Source of the DNA: Polynucleobacter sp. AP-Kolm-20A-A1 | Lineage (GTDB): Bacteria; Pseudomonadota; Gammaproteobacteria; Burkholderiales; Burkholderiaceae | Assembly: GCF_018688315.1 (NCBI RefSeq) | Contig: NZ_CP061315.1 | Coordinates: 124,001-188,000 of the forward strand | Reading direction: 5' to 3' | Length of the DNA stretch: 64,000 bases | Shown here: positions 1 to 8,930 of the stretch, piece after piece | How the letters are laid out: every line of letters starts with the position of its first letter | How positions within the stretch are numbered: position 1 is the stretch's first letter | The notes under the pieces: model-generated | Told to the model about the DNA's origin: nothing | Databases searched by the model: none | Seen by the model: the letters and a program-made list of their open reading frames with translations, nothing else | Program-made: the position numbers and the translations under genes

Positions 1-344
1 AAGCTGCTGCCTACCAAAAGAAAGTAAGCAAAGTGTTGCGTGATAGCAATAAAGAATTTGCAAACGTAGTTGATGCAAGCATCGACCAGTTGCAAGATGG
101 TTTCCAGGACTGGATTAATACTGTTGCTTCAAATGCACCTGCTGGTTCCGAGACTTTCATCTCTTCTTTCAAGACTGTATACGGAAGTGCGTTGCAAGGT
201 TTTGAACAGTTCCGCGCTGCTAGCAAAGAAGCTTTTGCAACTGCTGAGAAAACTGCTGATCAGGCACTCGAAACAGTACAAGGTCAAATTGCTCAAGTTA
301 AGAAAGCTGCTACACCTGCATCACGTAGCCGCAAAGCTGCTTAA
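1..344 (+). CDS. Phasin family protein, 5' end cut by the window
   Basis: The reading frame is open from the first bases of the window, so the start lies outside it; about 113 C-terminal residues are visible. The stretch is amphipathic, rich in Ala, Lys, Gln and Glu, and ends in a short basic tail. It contains the helical pattern typical of the phasin_2 family (Phe-rich spacing, repeated alanines, no catalytic motif). Phasins coat polyhydroxyalkanoate granules and control their size in Burkholderiales. A strong intrinsic terminator follows 30 bp after the stop, so this is the last gene of its transcript. Assignment rests on composition and pattern. PHA enzymes are not in the window. Confidence 0.75.
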   Translation, partial: AAAYQKKVSKVLRDSNKEFANVVDASIDQLQDGFQDWINTVASNAPAGSETFISSFKTVYGSALQGFEQFRAASKEAFATAEKTADQALETVQGQIAQVKKAATPASRSRKAA

Positions 345-374
345 TTAGAGAATTTACTAAAGCATTACGTTTTA

Positions 375-408
375 AAAAACCCGCCTAGTGTGAGCTAGGC
401 GGGTTTTT
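375..408. terminator. Intrinsic terminator after the phasin gene
   Basis: A perfect nine-base GC-rich stem (CCCGCCTAG with CTAGGCGGG, 380-388 and 395-403) has a six-base loop. It is preceded by five A and followed by five T, so it can work in both directions. It separates the rightward phasin gene from the leftward rmuC gene, which ends at 448. Confidence 0.92.
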
Positions 409-447
409 GTTTGTCTTGACTAAAGAAAATATTATTTATTTTGGGCG

Positions 448-1722
448 CTACTCAAAGTCTGAAGATGATTCGAGTAGCGGCGCCGCTATATTCTTACTGG
501 GCTTAACGCCTAGTTCGCGAACTTTTTCGGCGGAGCGTATGAGATTGCCTTTGCCAGTCTTTAATTTATTGAATGCGTCGTGATAACTTGTCTGCGCCTG
601 GTCTAGTCGTTGGCCAAGCTTCTCAAGATCATCTACAAATCCAACAAATTTGTCGTAAAGATTGCCGCATTGTTTCGCAATCTCAAGGGCATTGCGATTT
701 TGATGATCCTGTCTCCACAAATGGGCAACAGTGCGCAAAGTAGCCATCAAGGTGCTGGGGCAAACCAGCACAATATTTTTTGCTAAAGCTTCTTGGTAAA
801 GATTGGGCGCAGTCTTTAGTGCCAATAAGAATGCTGGCTCAATTGGTACAAACATTAAAACAAAGTCTACTGAGCCAACGCCATACAGGGCGCTATAGTT
901 CTTGCCAGATAAGCCTTGAATATGTTGGCGCAGCGACTGGATATGGGCTGCCAACTCTTGTTCTGCTTTAGCTGGATCTGTGGCTTCAGCGTGCCTTGCA
1001 TAGGCCGTAATAGATACCTTGCTATCGACAACCAGACTTCTACCTTCAGGCAGCTTGATAACAACGTCAGGTTGTAAGCGCGAGCCATCTGTTTGCGTAT
1101 GGCTATCTTGCACAAGATATTCTTCGCCTTTGCGTAGACCCGAAGATTCCAAGATGGATTCCAGAACTAGCTCCCCCCAATTGCCCTGAACTTTAGAGTC
1201 GCCTTTTAAGGCTTGGGTTAAGGAACGGGTTTCGTCTGACATACGCAGATTGAGATTGGCGAGTCGCTCAATTTCACTTTTGAGTGCATGGCGCTCACGT
1301 GCTTCATTGCCATAGGAGTTGCTTACTTGTTCTTTAAATTCAGTGAGCTTGGTTTGTAGTGGTTTTAATAAAGCATCTAAGCTGGCTGCATTCTGTTCGG
1401 TAAAGCGCTTGGATTTGTCTTCCAAAATCTCATTGGCCAAATTTTTAAATTGGTTGGTCAGGGCTTCTTTTGCTTCATTGAGTGACTCGATCCGACCTAG
1501 ACCTTGTTTTCGTTCTGAGTCGAGCTCTGCTTCAAGGCGAATCGCATTTTGAAGTGCCTTGTCACGTTCGGCGCGCATGCTTGCCGTCAGAGAGGCATCC
1601 GCTTGTACTTGTTGTTCTACGCGAGTCAGTGCTGAACGTAAATTGAGCGCATAAACCAAAAGGCCTGCACACAAACCTAAGGGCAGGCCAAACAGTAGAA
1701 GAGAGCTAAGATCGAAGGTCAC
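448..1722 (-). CDS. rmuC: DNA recombination protein RmuC
   Basis: A 424-residue protein with one N-terminal membrane segment (about residues 5-27), then a long coiled coil (about 30-120), then the RmuC domain (about 130-390) with the conserved VVDSKVS stretch. That layout is the usual one for RmuC, a predicted nuclease-like protein that limits inversions at short inverted repeats in E. coli. The start is GTG; no ATG upstream fits, and starting later would remove the membrane segment. It lies 11 bp downstream of grxD and is the last gene of the hemA-prfA-prmC-grxD-rmuC leftward run. Confidence 0.9.
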   Translation of the reverse strand: MTFDLSSLLLFGLPLGLCAGLLVYALNLRSALTRVEQQVQADASLTASMRAERDKALQNAIRLEAELDSERKQGLGRIESLNEAKEALTNQFKNLANEILEDKSKRFTEQNAASLDALLKPLQTKLTEFKEQVSNSYGNEARERHALKSEIERLANLNLRMSDETRSLTQALKGDSKVQGNWGELVLESILESSGLRKGEEYLVQDSHTQTDGSRLQPDVVIKLPEGRSLVVDSKVSITAYARHAEATDPAKAEQELAAHIQSLRQHIQGLSGKNYSALYGVGSVDFVLMFVPIEPAFLLALKTAPNLYQEALAKNIVLVCPSTLMATLRTVAHLWRQDHQNRNALEIAKQCGNLYDKFVGFVDDLEKLGQRLDQAQTSYHDAFNKLKTGKGNLIRSAEKVRELGVKPSKNIAAPLLESSSDFE

Positions 1723-1733
1723 AGCGAAAGAGC

Positions 1734-2042
1734 TTAGGCCTGAACCAATTTTTGTAGTTCACCGGATTGATACATCTCAGTCATGATGTCTGAGCCACCA
1801 ATAAATTCACCATTAATGTAAAGCTGTGGAATAGTTGGCCAATTGGCATATTCTTTAATTCCTTGGCGGATTCCGGCATCTTCCAAAACATTCACGGTGT
1901 GTAGATTTTCGACTCCACTAGCGCGCAAAATATTTACGGCATTGCCGGAGAAGCCGCATTGTGGAAACTGTGCTGTGCCCTTCATAAACAACACCACTGG
2001 ATGGCTGGTAACGATTTCTTTAATTTGAGCTTGTGTGTCCAT
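1734..2042 (-). CDS. grxD: Monothiol glutaredoxin, Grx4 family
   Basis: A 102-residue single-domain protein with the monothiol active site CGFS at residues 29-32, preceded by KGTAQFPQ, plus the WPTIPQLYINGEFIGG block with the cis-proline that binds glutathione. Grx4 proteins bridge a [2Fe-2S] cluster as dimers and deliver it in Fe-S assembly and iron sensing rather than acting mainly as reductases. Length is standard for the short single-domain bacterial form. It lies 89 bp after prmC, and that gap has no gene; the ATG has a weak purine-rich leader (AGAAAGAA). Confidence 0.95.
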   Translation of the reverse strand: MDTQAQIKEIVTSHPVVLFMKGTAQFPQCGFSGNAVNILRASGVENLHTVNVLEDAGIRQGIKEYANWPTIPQLYINGEFIGGSDIMTEMYQSGELQKLVQA

Positions 2043-2131
2043 AAATTCTTTCTAGTAAGGCAGCCTTTACTCAAAGGCAGTTTGAAAACAGGGTTTATTT
2101 GATTTTAAGACTTTATGCGAAATAGGGTTAT

Positions 2132-2983
2132 TTATAAGCCTATTTTTCTGCCTGAAGCCACTCGAGTGTGCCCAGCCAAATCCTGGTGGGTTTGAATATC
2201 CGCAAGTCCGGCAGCTTTCATAATGGCAACAACAGCTTCGGATTGATCAAAGCCGTGCTCGACGGCAATTAAGCCATTGGAATTTAGATGCGTGGCTGCT
2301 CCGGCAATAATGACTTCAAGGCAAGTCAGACCACTGGCATGATCGGTAAGTGCTGATATTGGTTCAAAGCGTAAGTCGCCCTGAGTGAGGTGCTTATCCT
2401 GAGAGGCGATATAGGGCGGATTACTCAAGATGACGTCAAAGCGCTCATCAGGTTGCAAAGCTGAGTACCAGTTGCCTTGAGCAAATTGGACGCGTGAAGC
2501 GACGTTTAGAAGCTCAGCATTTTTTTTGGCAATCTCTAAAGCCCCTGGAGATTGATCTGTTGCAGTGACTGCTATATGAGGAGCTTCATGTGCAACTGCT
2601 AAAGCAATAGCACCAGAACCAGTGCCAAGATCAAGAATCTTCGCTGGCCCTCCTAAGGCTTGAATTTCACGCAATCCGATTTCAACTAGTAATTCTGTTT
2701 CTGGGCGCGGTATCAAAACACCAGGCGCAACATAAAGCTCAATGTTATGAAACCCTCTTTTCCCCACGAGGTATGCGATTGGTTCGCCATTCATTCGCCT
2801 GGACTCTAAGTTTTTCCATTGCGTGAGGGCTTCGGGGTTCAATGCCATCTCATCGCGAGAAAGTAATGCTGAGCGAGGGAGCTGGTAGTGCTGCTCGAGG
2901 ACATGAGCCATCAGGATTCGTGCATCGCTAGGTGGAAGCAGGGAGGCGCTCAATAGCGAGCGCAGGCTAAATTCGGCACTCAT
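2132..2983 (-). CDS. prmC: Release factor glutamine methyltransferase PrmC
   Basis: A 283-residue class I SAM methyltransferase that methylates the glutamine of the GGQ motif in RF1 and RF2. An N-terminal helical domain (about 1-80) precedes the Rossmann domain, with the SAM loop LDLGTGSGAIAL at about 118-129 and the NPPY substrate motif at 188-191. It begins 8 bp after the end of prfA, whose product is its substrate, so the two are almost certainly co-transcribed, as in many proteobacteria. Confidence 0.96.
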   Translation of the reverse strand: MSAEFSLRSLLSASLLPPSDARILMAHVLEQHYQLPRSALLSRDEMALNPEALTQWKNLESRRMNGEPIAYLVGKRGFHNIELYVAPGVLIPRPETELLVEIGLREIQALGGPAKILDLGTGSGAIALAVAHEAPHIAVTATDQSPGALEIAKKNAELLNVASRVQFAQGNWYSALQPDERFDVILSNPPYIASQDKHLTQGDLRFEPISALTDHASGLTCLEVIIAGAATHLNSNGLIAVEHGFDQSEAVVAIMKAAGLADIQTHQDLAGHTRVASGRKIGL

Positions 2984-2991
2984 AAAGTGTT

Positions 2992-4071
2992 TTAGTTATC
3001 GCCTAGTGCGGCAAGCAATTCAGCTTGATGTTCGGATGCAAGTGCGTTACAAAGATCATCGATATCGCCATCCATCATGGCATCAATCTTATAGAGCGTC
3101 AGATTAATGCGATGGTCAGTAATGCGCCCTTGAGGGAAGTTATACGTGCGAATGCGATCACTACGATCGCCGGAGCCAATTAAAGATTTCCTAGTTTGTG
3201 CCTCAAGCTGGTGTTTCTCGCGTTCGCGGGCATCCATGATGCGCGATACCAAAACCTTCATAGCTTGTTCGCGGTTGCGGTGTTGGCTGCGATCGTCTTG
3301 GCATTCGACTACTGTGCCAGTTGGCAAGTGCGTAATACGTACTGCAGAGTCAGTTTTGTTAATGTGCTGTCCACCGGCACCTGAGGCTCGGAAGGTATCA
3401 ATTCGCAATTCAGCAGGATTAATCTTGACGGCTTCTAATTCATCCGCTTCTGGCATGACGGCAACTGTGCATGCTGATGTGTGAATACGCCCTTGTGTTT
3501 CGGTCTGTGGAACACGTTGGACGCGATGGCCGCCAGATTCAAATTTGAGTCGCGAGTAAACAGATTGGCCTACTAGGCGTAAGACAACCTCTTTATATCC
3601 ACCTAAATCTGATTCAGCGGCGCTGACTACTTCGACCTTCCAGCCCTGTCGTTCAGCAAAGCGGGTGTACATACGTAGGAGATCGCCAGCGAAAAGGGCG
3701 CTTTCATCACCGCCTGTGCCTGCCCGTATTTCTAGAAAGACGTTGCGTTCGTCGTTCTCATCTTTTGGGAGTAATAGCTTTTGCAGGATCCCTTCAAGCT
3801 CTTCCATGGTGGCAAGAGCTTGTTTTTGTTCTTCGTCTGCAAAGTCCTTCATTTCGGGGTCTTTGCGCATCTCTTCTGCAGCTTGAGCATCCGCTTCCGC
3901 TTGCTTATAAAGGCCGAACTGTTCAACTACGGTCGCGATATCAGAATGTTCGCGCGTGAGCTTCCGATAGGCATCCATATCTTTGGTTGCTTCTTCGGAA
4001 GTTAAAAGGGAATTGAGTTCGGCTAAGCGCGTGTCTAGGTGGTCTAGCTTAGCCCGCATGCTGGGCTTCAT
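2992..4071 (-). CDS. prfA: Peptide chain release factor 1
   Basis: A 359-residue class I release factor that reads UAA and UAG and triggers peptide release. The GGQ catalytic motif is at 233-235 in the expected [16 protein letters not shown] context, and the protein is the length of E. coli RF1. The stop-codon tripeptide at 188-190 is PQT, where E. coli has PAT; the central residue of this PxT motif is known to vary, but glutamine is unusual to me. The start codon directly abuts the hemA stop, giving a hemA-prfA-prmC operon as in E. coli. Confidence 0.98.
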   Translation of the reverse strand: MKPSMRAKLDHLDTRLAELNSLLTSEEATKDMDAYRKLTREHSDIATVVEQFGLYKQAEADAQAAEEMRKDPEMKDFADEEQKQALATMEELEGILQKLLLPKDENDERNVFLEIRAGTGGDESALFAGDLLRMYTRFAERQGWKVEVVSAAESDLGGYKEVVLRLVGQSVYSRLKFESGGHRVQRVPQTETQGRIHTSACTVAVMPEADELEAVKINPAELRIDTFRASGAGGQHINKTDSAVRITHLPTGTVVECQDDRSQHRNREQAMKVLVSRIMDAREREKHQLEAQTRKSLIGSGDRSDRIRTYNFPQGRITDHRINLTLYKIDAMMDGDIDDLCNALASEHQAELLAALGDN

Positions 4072-5388
4072 CTAATGGTCTTCTGGCTTGGAGTGTGAGG
4101 CAAATAGTTTTGGTAGCAGCTTAATAAGAGCGTCGCGCTCTGCGCCATTGGAGTGTTGTAGTGCATGCAAAGAGCCATGCAAGAATTTATTGGTAAGACC
4201 TTGAGCCATTGCATTAAGGACTTCTTGAGGGTCGTCGCCACGCATTAAGCGTTTCATAGCACGCTCTAATTCAAGTTGACGTAAACGTTGGCCTTGCTGC
4301 TGAATATCTTGAATCAGAGGCACTGTTTTGCGGCCCTGCATCCAATGCATAAAATTTCCAACCCGATCTTCAATGATCGCTTCAGCTTGACTTACTGCTG
4401 CTTGACGTAAGTTGGCACCAGTCTGAATCATGACGCCTAAATCATCGACGGTATAAAGATAGATATCTTCGAGCCTTGAGATCTCAGGTTCAAAGTCACG
4501 TGGCACCGCTAAGTCAATCATCACCATCGGTTTGTGGCGACGTTGCTTGAGTGCGCTTTCAACCATACCAAGACCAATAATTGGTAGGGAAGAAGCCGTA
4601 CTTGACACGATGATGTCGAATTCATGAAGACGCCCTGGCAGCTCTGAGAGCTTGAAGGATTCTGCCTGTACATCTTGTTCGGAAATGGAGTCAGCCAATT
4701 CTTGGCCACGCTCGATAGTGCGGTTAGCAATTGCAACACTCTTGGGCTTGCGCGACACAAAGTGCGTTGCGCATAAAGTGATCATGTCGCCAGCGCCGAT
4801 AAATAAAACGCGTTGCTCAGAAATTTTTTCAAAGATGCGCTCTGATAGGCGTACCGATGCGGCTGCCATTGAAATAGAGTGTGCGCCGATCTCTGTAGAG
4901 CCGCGAACCTCCTTAGCTACGGAAAATGTTTTTTGAAAAAGATGATTTAAGTAGGTGCCTAGTACGCCAGCATCATTTGCAGTACGAACAGCATCTTTCA
5001 TTTGCCCCAGGATTTGGGTTTCACCAATCACCATTGAATCTAATCCGCAAGCAACTCTAAACGCATGTCGTACAGCGTCCGATTGGGGTAGCGAATAAAT
5101 ATGAGGCTGAAGGCTGCTGGGCGCAAGTTGTTGGGTTTTAGCCAGCCAGTCGAAGGTGGCTTCGTGCAAAAGTCCTGCGGCACTATCGTCATTGGCTGCG
5201 CAATAGACTTCAGTGCGGTTGCAAGTAGACAAAATAGTTGCTTCTGGCAGCCCGGCCTGATTCGCGCCAACTAAATGTTGGCGTAGGTCGTGCAACGCTT
5301 CTTGAAGAAATTCAGGGTCAAAGGCGACCTTTTCCCGAATGGCGACCGGCGCTGTGTGATGATTGATGCCGAGTGTCAACAACTTCAT
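4072..5388 (-). CDS. hemA: Glutamyl-tRNA reductase
   Basis: A 438-residue enzyme that reduces glutamyl-tRNA(Glu) to glutamate-1-semialdehyde, the first committed step of C5-pathway haem synthesis. The catalytic cysteine is C56 in [12 protein letters not shown], followed by the GETQILGQ block and an NADPH-binding segment VLFIGAGDM near residue 195. The C-terminal dimerisation helices are intact. It heads the leftward operon with prfA, prmC, grxD and rmuC. Its ATG lies only 43 bp from the divergent start proposed for the membrane protein at 5432, so its promoter must lie in or beside that gene. Confidence 0.97.
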   Translation of the reverse strand: MKLLTLGINHHTAPVAIREKVAFDPEFLQEALHDLRQHLVGANQAGLPEATILSTCNRTEVYCAANDDSAAGLLHEATFDWLAKTQQLAPSSLQPHIYSLPQSDAVRHAFRVACGLDSMVIGETQILGQMKDAVRTANDAGVLGTYLNHLFQKTFSVAKEVRGSTEIGAHSISMAAASVRLSERIFEKISEQRVLFIGAGDMITLCATHFVSRKPKSVAIANRTIERGQELADSISEQDVQAESFKLSELPGRLHEFDIIVSSTASSLPIIGLGMVESALKQRRHKPMVMIDLAVPRDFEPEISRLEDIYLYTVDDLGVMIQTGANLRQAAVSQAEAIIEDRVGNFMHWMQGRKTVPLIQDIQQQGQRLRQLELERAMKRLMRGDDPQEVLNAMAQGLTNKFLHGSLHALQHSNGAERDALIKLLPKLFASHSKPEDH

Positions 5389-5431
5389 AATGGCGATTAT
5401 AGATTTGATGGCAGCATTATTGGGGGTAAGA

Positions 5432-5686
5432 ATGGGGTTTTTAGCTTTTCTGGTGATTGGGGCTATATCCGGGGCATCGGCTTGGATGTTTTATCCTGGC
5501 CGCTCCAGTGGCTCTGGGCTTGGAAAGTTCTTGCTAGCTATGCTGGTGGGCTTTATTTTTGCCGCTGCAGGCGCATATTTTGGGCAGTACATGGGCTTTT
5601 TCGAGTCTGGACAAATGTTGGAGTGGCTGAGCGCCATATTTGCCTCCTGCCTGGCAAGTTGTGTTTATAGCGCTTTAGCTAAATAA
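5432..5686 (+). CDS. GlsB/YeaQ/YmgE-type small membrane protein
   Basis: An 84-residue very hydrophobic protein with three predicted membrane segments (about 3-21, 34-53, 64-80). It has the [14 protein letters not shown] opening and the WMFYPGR turn that match the YeaQ/transglycosylase-associated family layout (M-G-hydrophobic run, then a PGK/PGR turn). I prefer ATG 5432 because TGGGGGTAAG lies just upstream and because the family begins at this point; the frame stays open to 5363 and ATG 5390 is an alternative. Function of the family is unclear, often stress linked. Its end overlaps the convergent ung gene by 12 bp. Confidence 0.68.
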   Translation: MGFLAFLVIGAISGASAWMFYPGRSSGSGLGKFLLAMLVGFIFAAAGAYFGQYMGFFESGQMLEWLSAIFASCLASCVYSALAK

Positions 5687-6421
5687 GTCTGTTTGCGTCT
5701 GGCCGACCCACTGAATGGGTGTGCGGGCATGAGCTATTAACCATTGATTCGTTTTGGAGAAGTGTCCACAACTCATTTTTCCGCCGGGCTCTAAAAAAGG
5801 CTTATCCGTCTTATAGACTCCAAGCCCCGATGGGTGGGATGATTGCAAGATCAGCTGATTAGCTTCAGATTGAATGAGAGGCAATTTTGATTGGGCATGT
5901 CCTCCCCACAACATCCAAACCAAATGTAAATTTTTTTGTGCAAGAGCAGCTATTAGTTTGTCTATCAAACTTCTCCATCCCAAACTTGCATGACTACCAG
6001 CCTCGCCTAGTTTGACACTAAGGGCGGTGTTAAGAAGTAGCACACCTTGATTGGCCCAGTGATGTAAGTCACCATTTGGCAAATAACCAAAACCCTCAAG
6101 AGCAAGTGCTTTACTGATATTGCGAAGTGAGCTGGGAAATTCTCGTGAGTTTGTAGGAATAGTTGCTGGAATTGAAAAAGCCAATCCCTGAGCTAGGCCA
6201 GGTGAGTGATAGGGATCTTGTCCGAGAATGACGGCACGAACTGATTCAACGGGAGTAAGCTTCAGTGCTTTGAAGAAATTCTCTGGCTCAGGTCGAACTT
6301 CTTGAGAGTCTAAGACAAGACGTAAATTGTCTTGGAGTCTTTTCCAATCGGAAGATTCGAAGTAGTTGCCCAACAAGGCTTGCCAATCACGGGGAATATC
6401 TTCTTTGGAAAAAGATTGCAT
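5675..6421 (-). CDS. ung: Uracil-DNA glycosylase, family 1
   Basis: A 248-residue base-excision repair enzyme that removes uracil from DNA. The water-activating motif GQDPYH is at 67-72 (Asp69), and the minor-groove intercalation loop is HPSGLG at 196-201, where the usual family form is HPSPLS. The FSIP and LLNTALSV blocks are present. It follows the M61 peptidase gene by 11 bp on the same strand, so it is probably co-transcribed with it. It converges on and overlaps the small membrane-protein gene by 12 bp. Confidence 0.96.
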   Translation of the reverse strand: MQSFSKEDIPRDWQALLGNYFESSDWKRLQDNLRLVLDSQEVRPEPENFFKALKLTPVESVRAVILGQDPYHSPGLAQGLAFSIPATIPTNSREFPSSLRNISKALALEGFGYLPNGDLHHWANQGVLLLNTALSVKLGEAGSHASLGWRSLIDKLIAALAQKNLHLVWMLWGGHAQSKLPLIQSEANQLILQSSHPSGLGVYKTDKPFLEPGGKMSCGHFSKTNQWLIAHARTPIQWVGQTQTDLFS

Positions 6422-6432
6422 CTGCTTGCTTA

Positions 6433-8208
6433 TTAGGAGCGCGGACTTAATTCGTATTGCATCGGAACCTGGGGGGCTTGCAATATCAAGATGCGCTCAT
6501 GTTCCATGTCGTCTCGATAAAAGGAGATCTCTAGGCTCTGATTTTCGGAGAGACTTCCTAGAACCTTGTCCCATCGAGCGCTTGTAATTCGCTGACCATT
6601 GATGCTTGCTAGTAAATCTCCTGCTGCAAGACCTGCGGCTTGGGCTGCTCCGCCATCTAAGACGTGAGTCACCTTAAGCCAACCACTCACTTCGGCATGA
6701 CGCAACCCAAGTTGAAGCTTGATTTTTTCGAGTTTTGTATGAGTCTTAGTGGCTACCGAGACCACTTTAGAGTTAAGCCATTTCTGCAGTGGGATATCTT
6801 CAGTCCCAAAGATATAGCGTGACTTCATTTCATGCCAAATCTTATTGAATCCATCGCCCAATAATTGATGTATTAATGCATCTAATCCATCCTCGGAAAT
6901 TCCATCCATCGTTTGGCCATGCATCTTCCAAATGAAGCGCATCAAGTCATCGAGAGATTTCTGATTTTTCGAGAAAGCGCGAATTTGTAGATCAAGACCT
7001 AGCGCAAGTAGTGCGCCTTTACCGTAGTAACTCACCACTGCATTCGGGGTATTTTCATCGGCCTGGTAATACTTGGTCCAGGCATCAAATGAGCTGTCAG
7101 CCAAACTCTGCTTTTGTCTGCCGGGACCCCGTAAAACGCCATTCCAGTTGTCGGCAACCAATCTTAGGTAAGTCTTAAGATCTATGCGCTTGCTGCGAAA
7201 GAGTTGAAGATCGTCGTAATAGCTGGTGAAGCCTTCAAATAACCAAAGTAAACGGGTGTGATTACGCTGAGATAGATCGTAAGGTTGAAATACTTTTGGT
7301 TGAATACGCTTGACTAGCCATGCATGAAAATATTCATGGCTGCATAAGCCCAGAAATTCACGATAGGCATTCTCTTCAAAAAGAACGCCTTCCTGTGGAA
7401 TTTGATCGCGACGACACAGTAGCGCAGTGCTATTGCGATGTTCTAGTCCGCCATATCCATTTAGTACTGCATTGACCAAGAACAGGTAATTGGGGAAGGG
7501 CGTCTTTTTGGTTTTAGGTTCAAAAAGATTAATAGTGGAAGCGCAGATGGCTTGCAGATCATTTTCTAAACGCGCTTTATCTATAGGGTGAATGCACCCC
7601 TGTATTGCCATAGAGTGTGCAGTGCCATTTGAGATCCAGCGGGCAATTTGAAATTCACCAATGGCAACAGGATGATCCAATAAGTCATCGTAGTTTTGCG
7701 CAAGATAAAAACCAAAACCTTGATCGTCAGTTTTTGCTGACCGCAAGCTTGTTTGTACTGACCAATGATCAGCAAAAGAGCTTTCAGGTCGAATAATGGC
7801 AAGAGAGCAAGGAATATCTTCTTGTCCCTGCACTCCTAGGCAAAGGCTGGTGGCATTAAAGAATGCACGCTCGGTATCAAGATAAGCTGCACGTACTGAC
7901 GAGTCGAAGGCGTAAACCGTTGTGAGGATCTCTACTGCAGTATTTATGTTAGGTAGTCGCCATTGATCGTTGCTTAATCTTTCAAGAGCAATTTTTTTCT
8001 TGGTATCACCTGCAACAAATGCTTCGATTGATTCAATGTGCTTGCTGAAATCACGAATCAAATAGCTGCCTGGAATCCATGCTGGCACCTGCAATATCTG
8101 CCCCTCTGGATTGGGGTTTGATATGTGAAGCTTTACTTTAAAGCGGTGACCCTGAAGATCTGCTGGCCATATGGTGTACTGAATTGCTGGTAAGTCAGAG
8201 TTCTTCAT
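6433..8208 (-). CDS. M61 family metallopeptidase with PDZ domain
   Basis: A 591-residue protein with the three-part M61 layout: an N-terminal beta domain (about 1-180) including the family block VPAWIPGSYLIRDFSKHI, a thermolysin-like catalytic domain with zinc site HEYFH at 291-295 and the third ligand Glu325 in WLFEGFTSYY, and a C-terminal PDZ domain (about 495-575). Characterised M61 members are aminopeptidases that prefer N-terminal glycine or alanine. No signal peptide is apparent, so it is probably cytoplasmic. It lies between dsbC (5 bp upstream) and ung. Confidence 0.9.
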   Translation of the reverse strand: MKNSDLPAIQYTIWPADLQGHRFKVKLHISNPNPEGQILQVPAWIPGSYLIRDFSKHIESIEAFVAGDTKKKIALERLSNDQWRLPNINTAVEILTTVYAFDSSVRAAYLDTERAFFNATSLCLGVQGQEDIPCSLAIIRPESSFADHWSVQTSLRSAKTDDQGFGFYLAQNYDDLLDHPVAIGEFQIARWISNGTAHSMAIQGCIHPIDKARLENDLQAICASTINLFEPKTKKTPFPNYLFLVNAVLNGYGGLEHRNSTALLCRRDQIPQEGVLFEENAYREFLGLCSHEYFHAWLVKRIQPKVFQPYDLSQRNHTRLLWLFEGFTSYYDDLQLFRSKRIDLKTYLRLVADNWNGVLRGPGRQKQSLADSSFDAWTKYYQADENTPNAVVSYYGKGALLALGLDLQIRAFSKNQKSLDDLMRFIWKMHGQTMDGISEDGLDALIHQLLGDGFNKIWHEMKSRYIFGTEDIPLQKWLNSKVVSVATKTHTKLEKIKLQLGLRHAEVSGWLKVTHVLDGGAAQAAGLAAGDLLASINGQRITSARWDKVLGSLSENQSLEISFYRDDMEHERILILQAPQVPMQYELSPRS

Positions 8209-8213
8209 ATGAA

Positions 8214-8930
8214 TTATTTCAGTGAGCTAAATTTCTTTTCGATATCAGTAATTTGAACTGCGCCAGGAAAGCGGCTGCCATCAGTAAAGAAGAGTGTTGG
8301 TGTGCCAGTAATGCCATAGGTCTTCGCAAAAGCCATATTTTTATCTAGGGCTGTAGCGCAATCACTCTTTCCGCTGGGAGTGACACCATTAACCATCCAG
8401 TCCATGTATGACTTATAAGGGTCTGCTGAGCACAAAATTTGTTTTGATTTTTGTGCCGAGTCCGGAGAGAGAATCGGAATGAGATAGGTGTAGATGGTGA
8501 CGTTATCCAATTGTTGTAGGGATTTTTCTAGGCGTTTGCAGTAACCACAATTAGGGTCAGAGAAAACGGCGAGCTGGCGACTACCATTTCCGCGAACATT
8601 TTTAATGGCGTTGGCTGGATTCAGATCGGTCCATTTAATGCGATTTAAATCGGCCTGCCTTTGCTCGGTAATATTTTTACCGGTGGCCAATTCAATGACT
8701 TCGCCTTGAATGAGATATTTCCCGCTAGCATCGGTATAAACGATTTCGTTGCCAACAATTACCTCATATAAGCCGGTGATGGGCGCAGGAGCGACATTTT
8801 TGACTTTGACATTGGAGCCCAATTTTTTCTGTAATTCGGCTTTTATTTGTTGCTCTGCTTGCGCGTGGGCATGTCCACCAAAAAAAATAGTGGCACCAAT
8901 TAATGCGGCGGTGGATAAGAATTTAATCAA
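8214..8930 (-). CDS. dsbC: Periplasmic disulfide isomerase DsbC
   Basis: A 238-residue DsbC-type isomerase. A signal peptide covers about residues 1-23 (ends HAHA), then the N-terminal dimerisation domain, then a thioredoxin fold with the CGYC active site at 128-131, cis-proline in GTPTLFF, and the extra structural cysteine pair (ILCSAD and SDCAT). The only workable start is TTG at 8928-8930: an in-frame TAG lies just upstream and no ATG occurs before the signal peptide. An AGGGGA Shine-Dalgarno sits about 8 nt before this TTG, inside the 3' end of the preceding gene. DsbD is not in the window. Confidence 0.92.
   Translation of the reverse strand: MIKFLSTAALIGATIFFGGHAHAQAEQQIKAELQKKLGSNVKVKNVAPAPITGLYEVIVGNEIVYTDASGKYLIQGEVIELATGKNITEQRQADLNRIKWTDLNPANAIKNVRGNGSRQLAVFSDPNCGYCKRLEKSLQQLDNVTIYTYLIPILSPDSAQKSKQILCSADPYKSYMDWMVNGVTPSGKSDCATALDKNMAFAKTYGITGTPTLFFTDGSRFPGAVQITDIEKKFSSLK

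Noticed and set aside
5290..5670. A 126-codon rightward frame overlapping hemA and the YeaQ-like gene.
   Set aside because: It overlaps both genes in another frame; the encoded protein is cysteine- and tryptophan-rich with no family pattern. The 5432 frame has the family motif.
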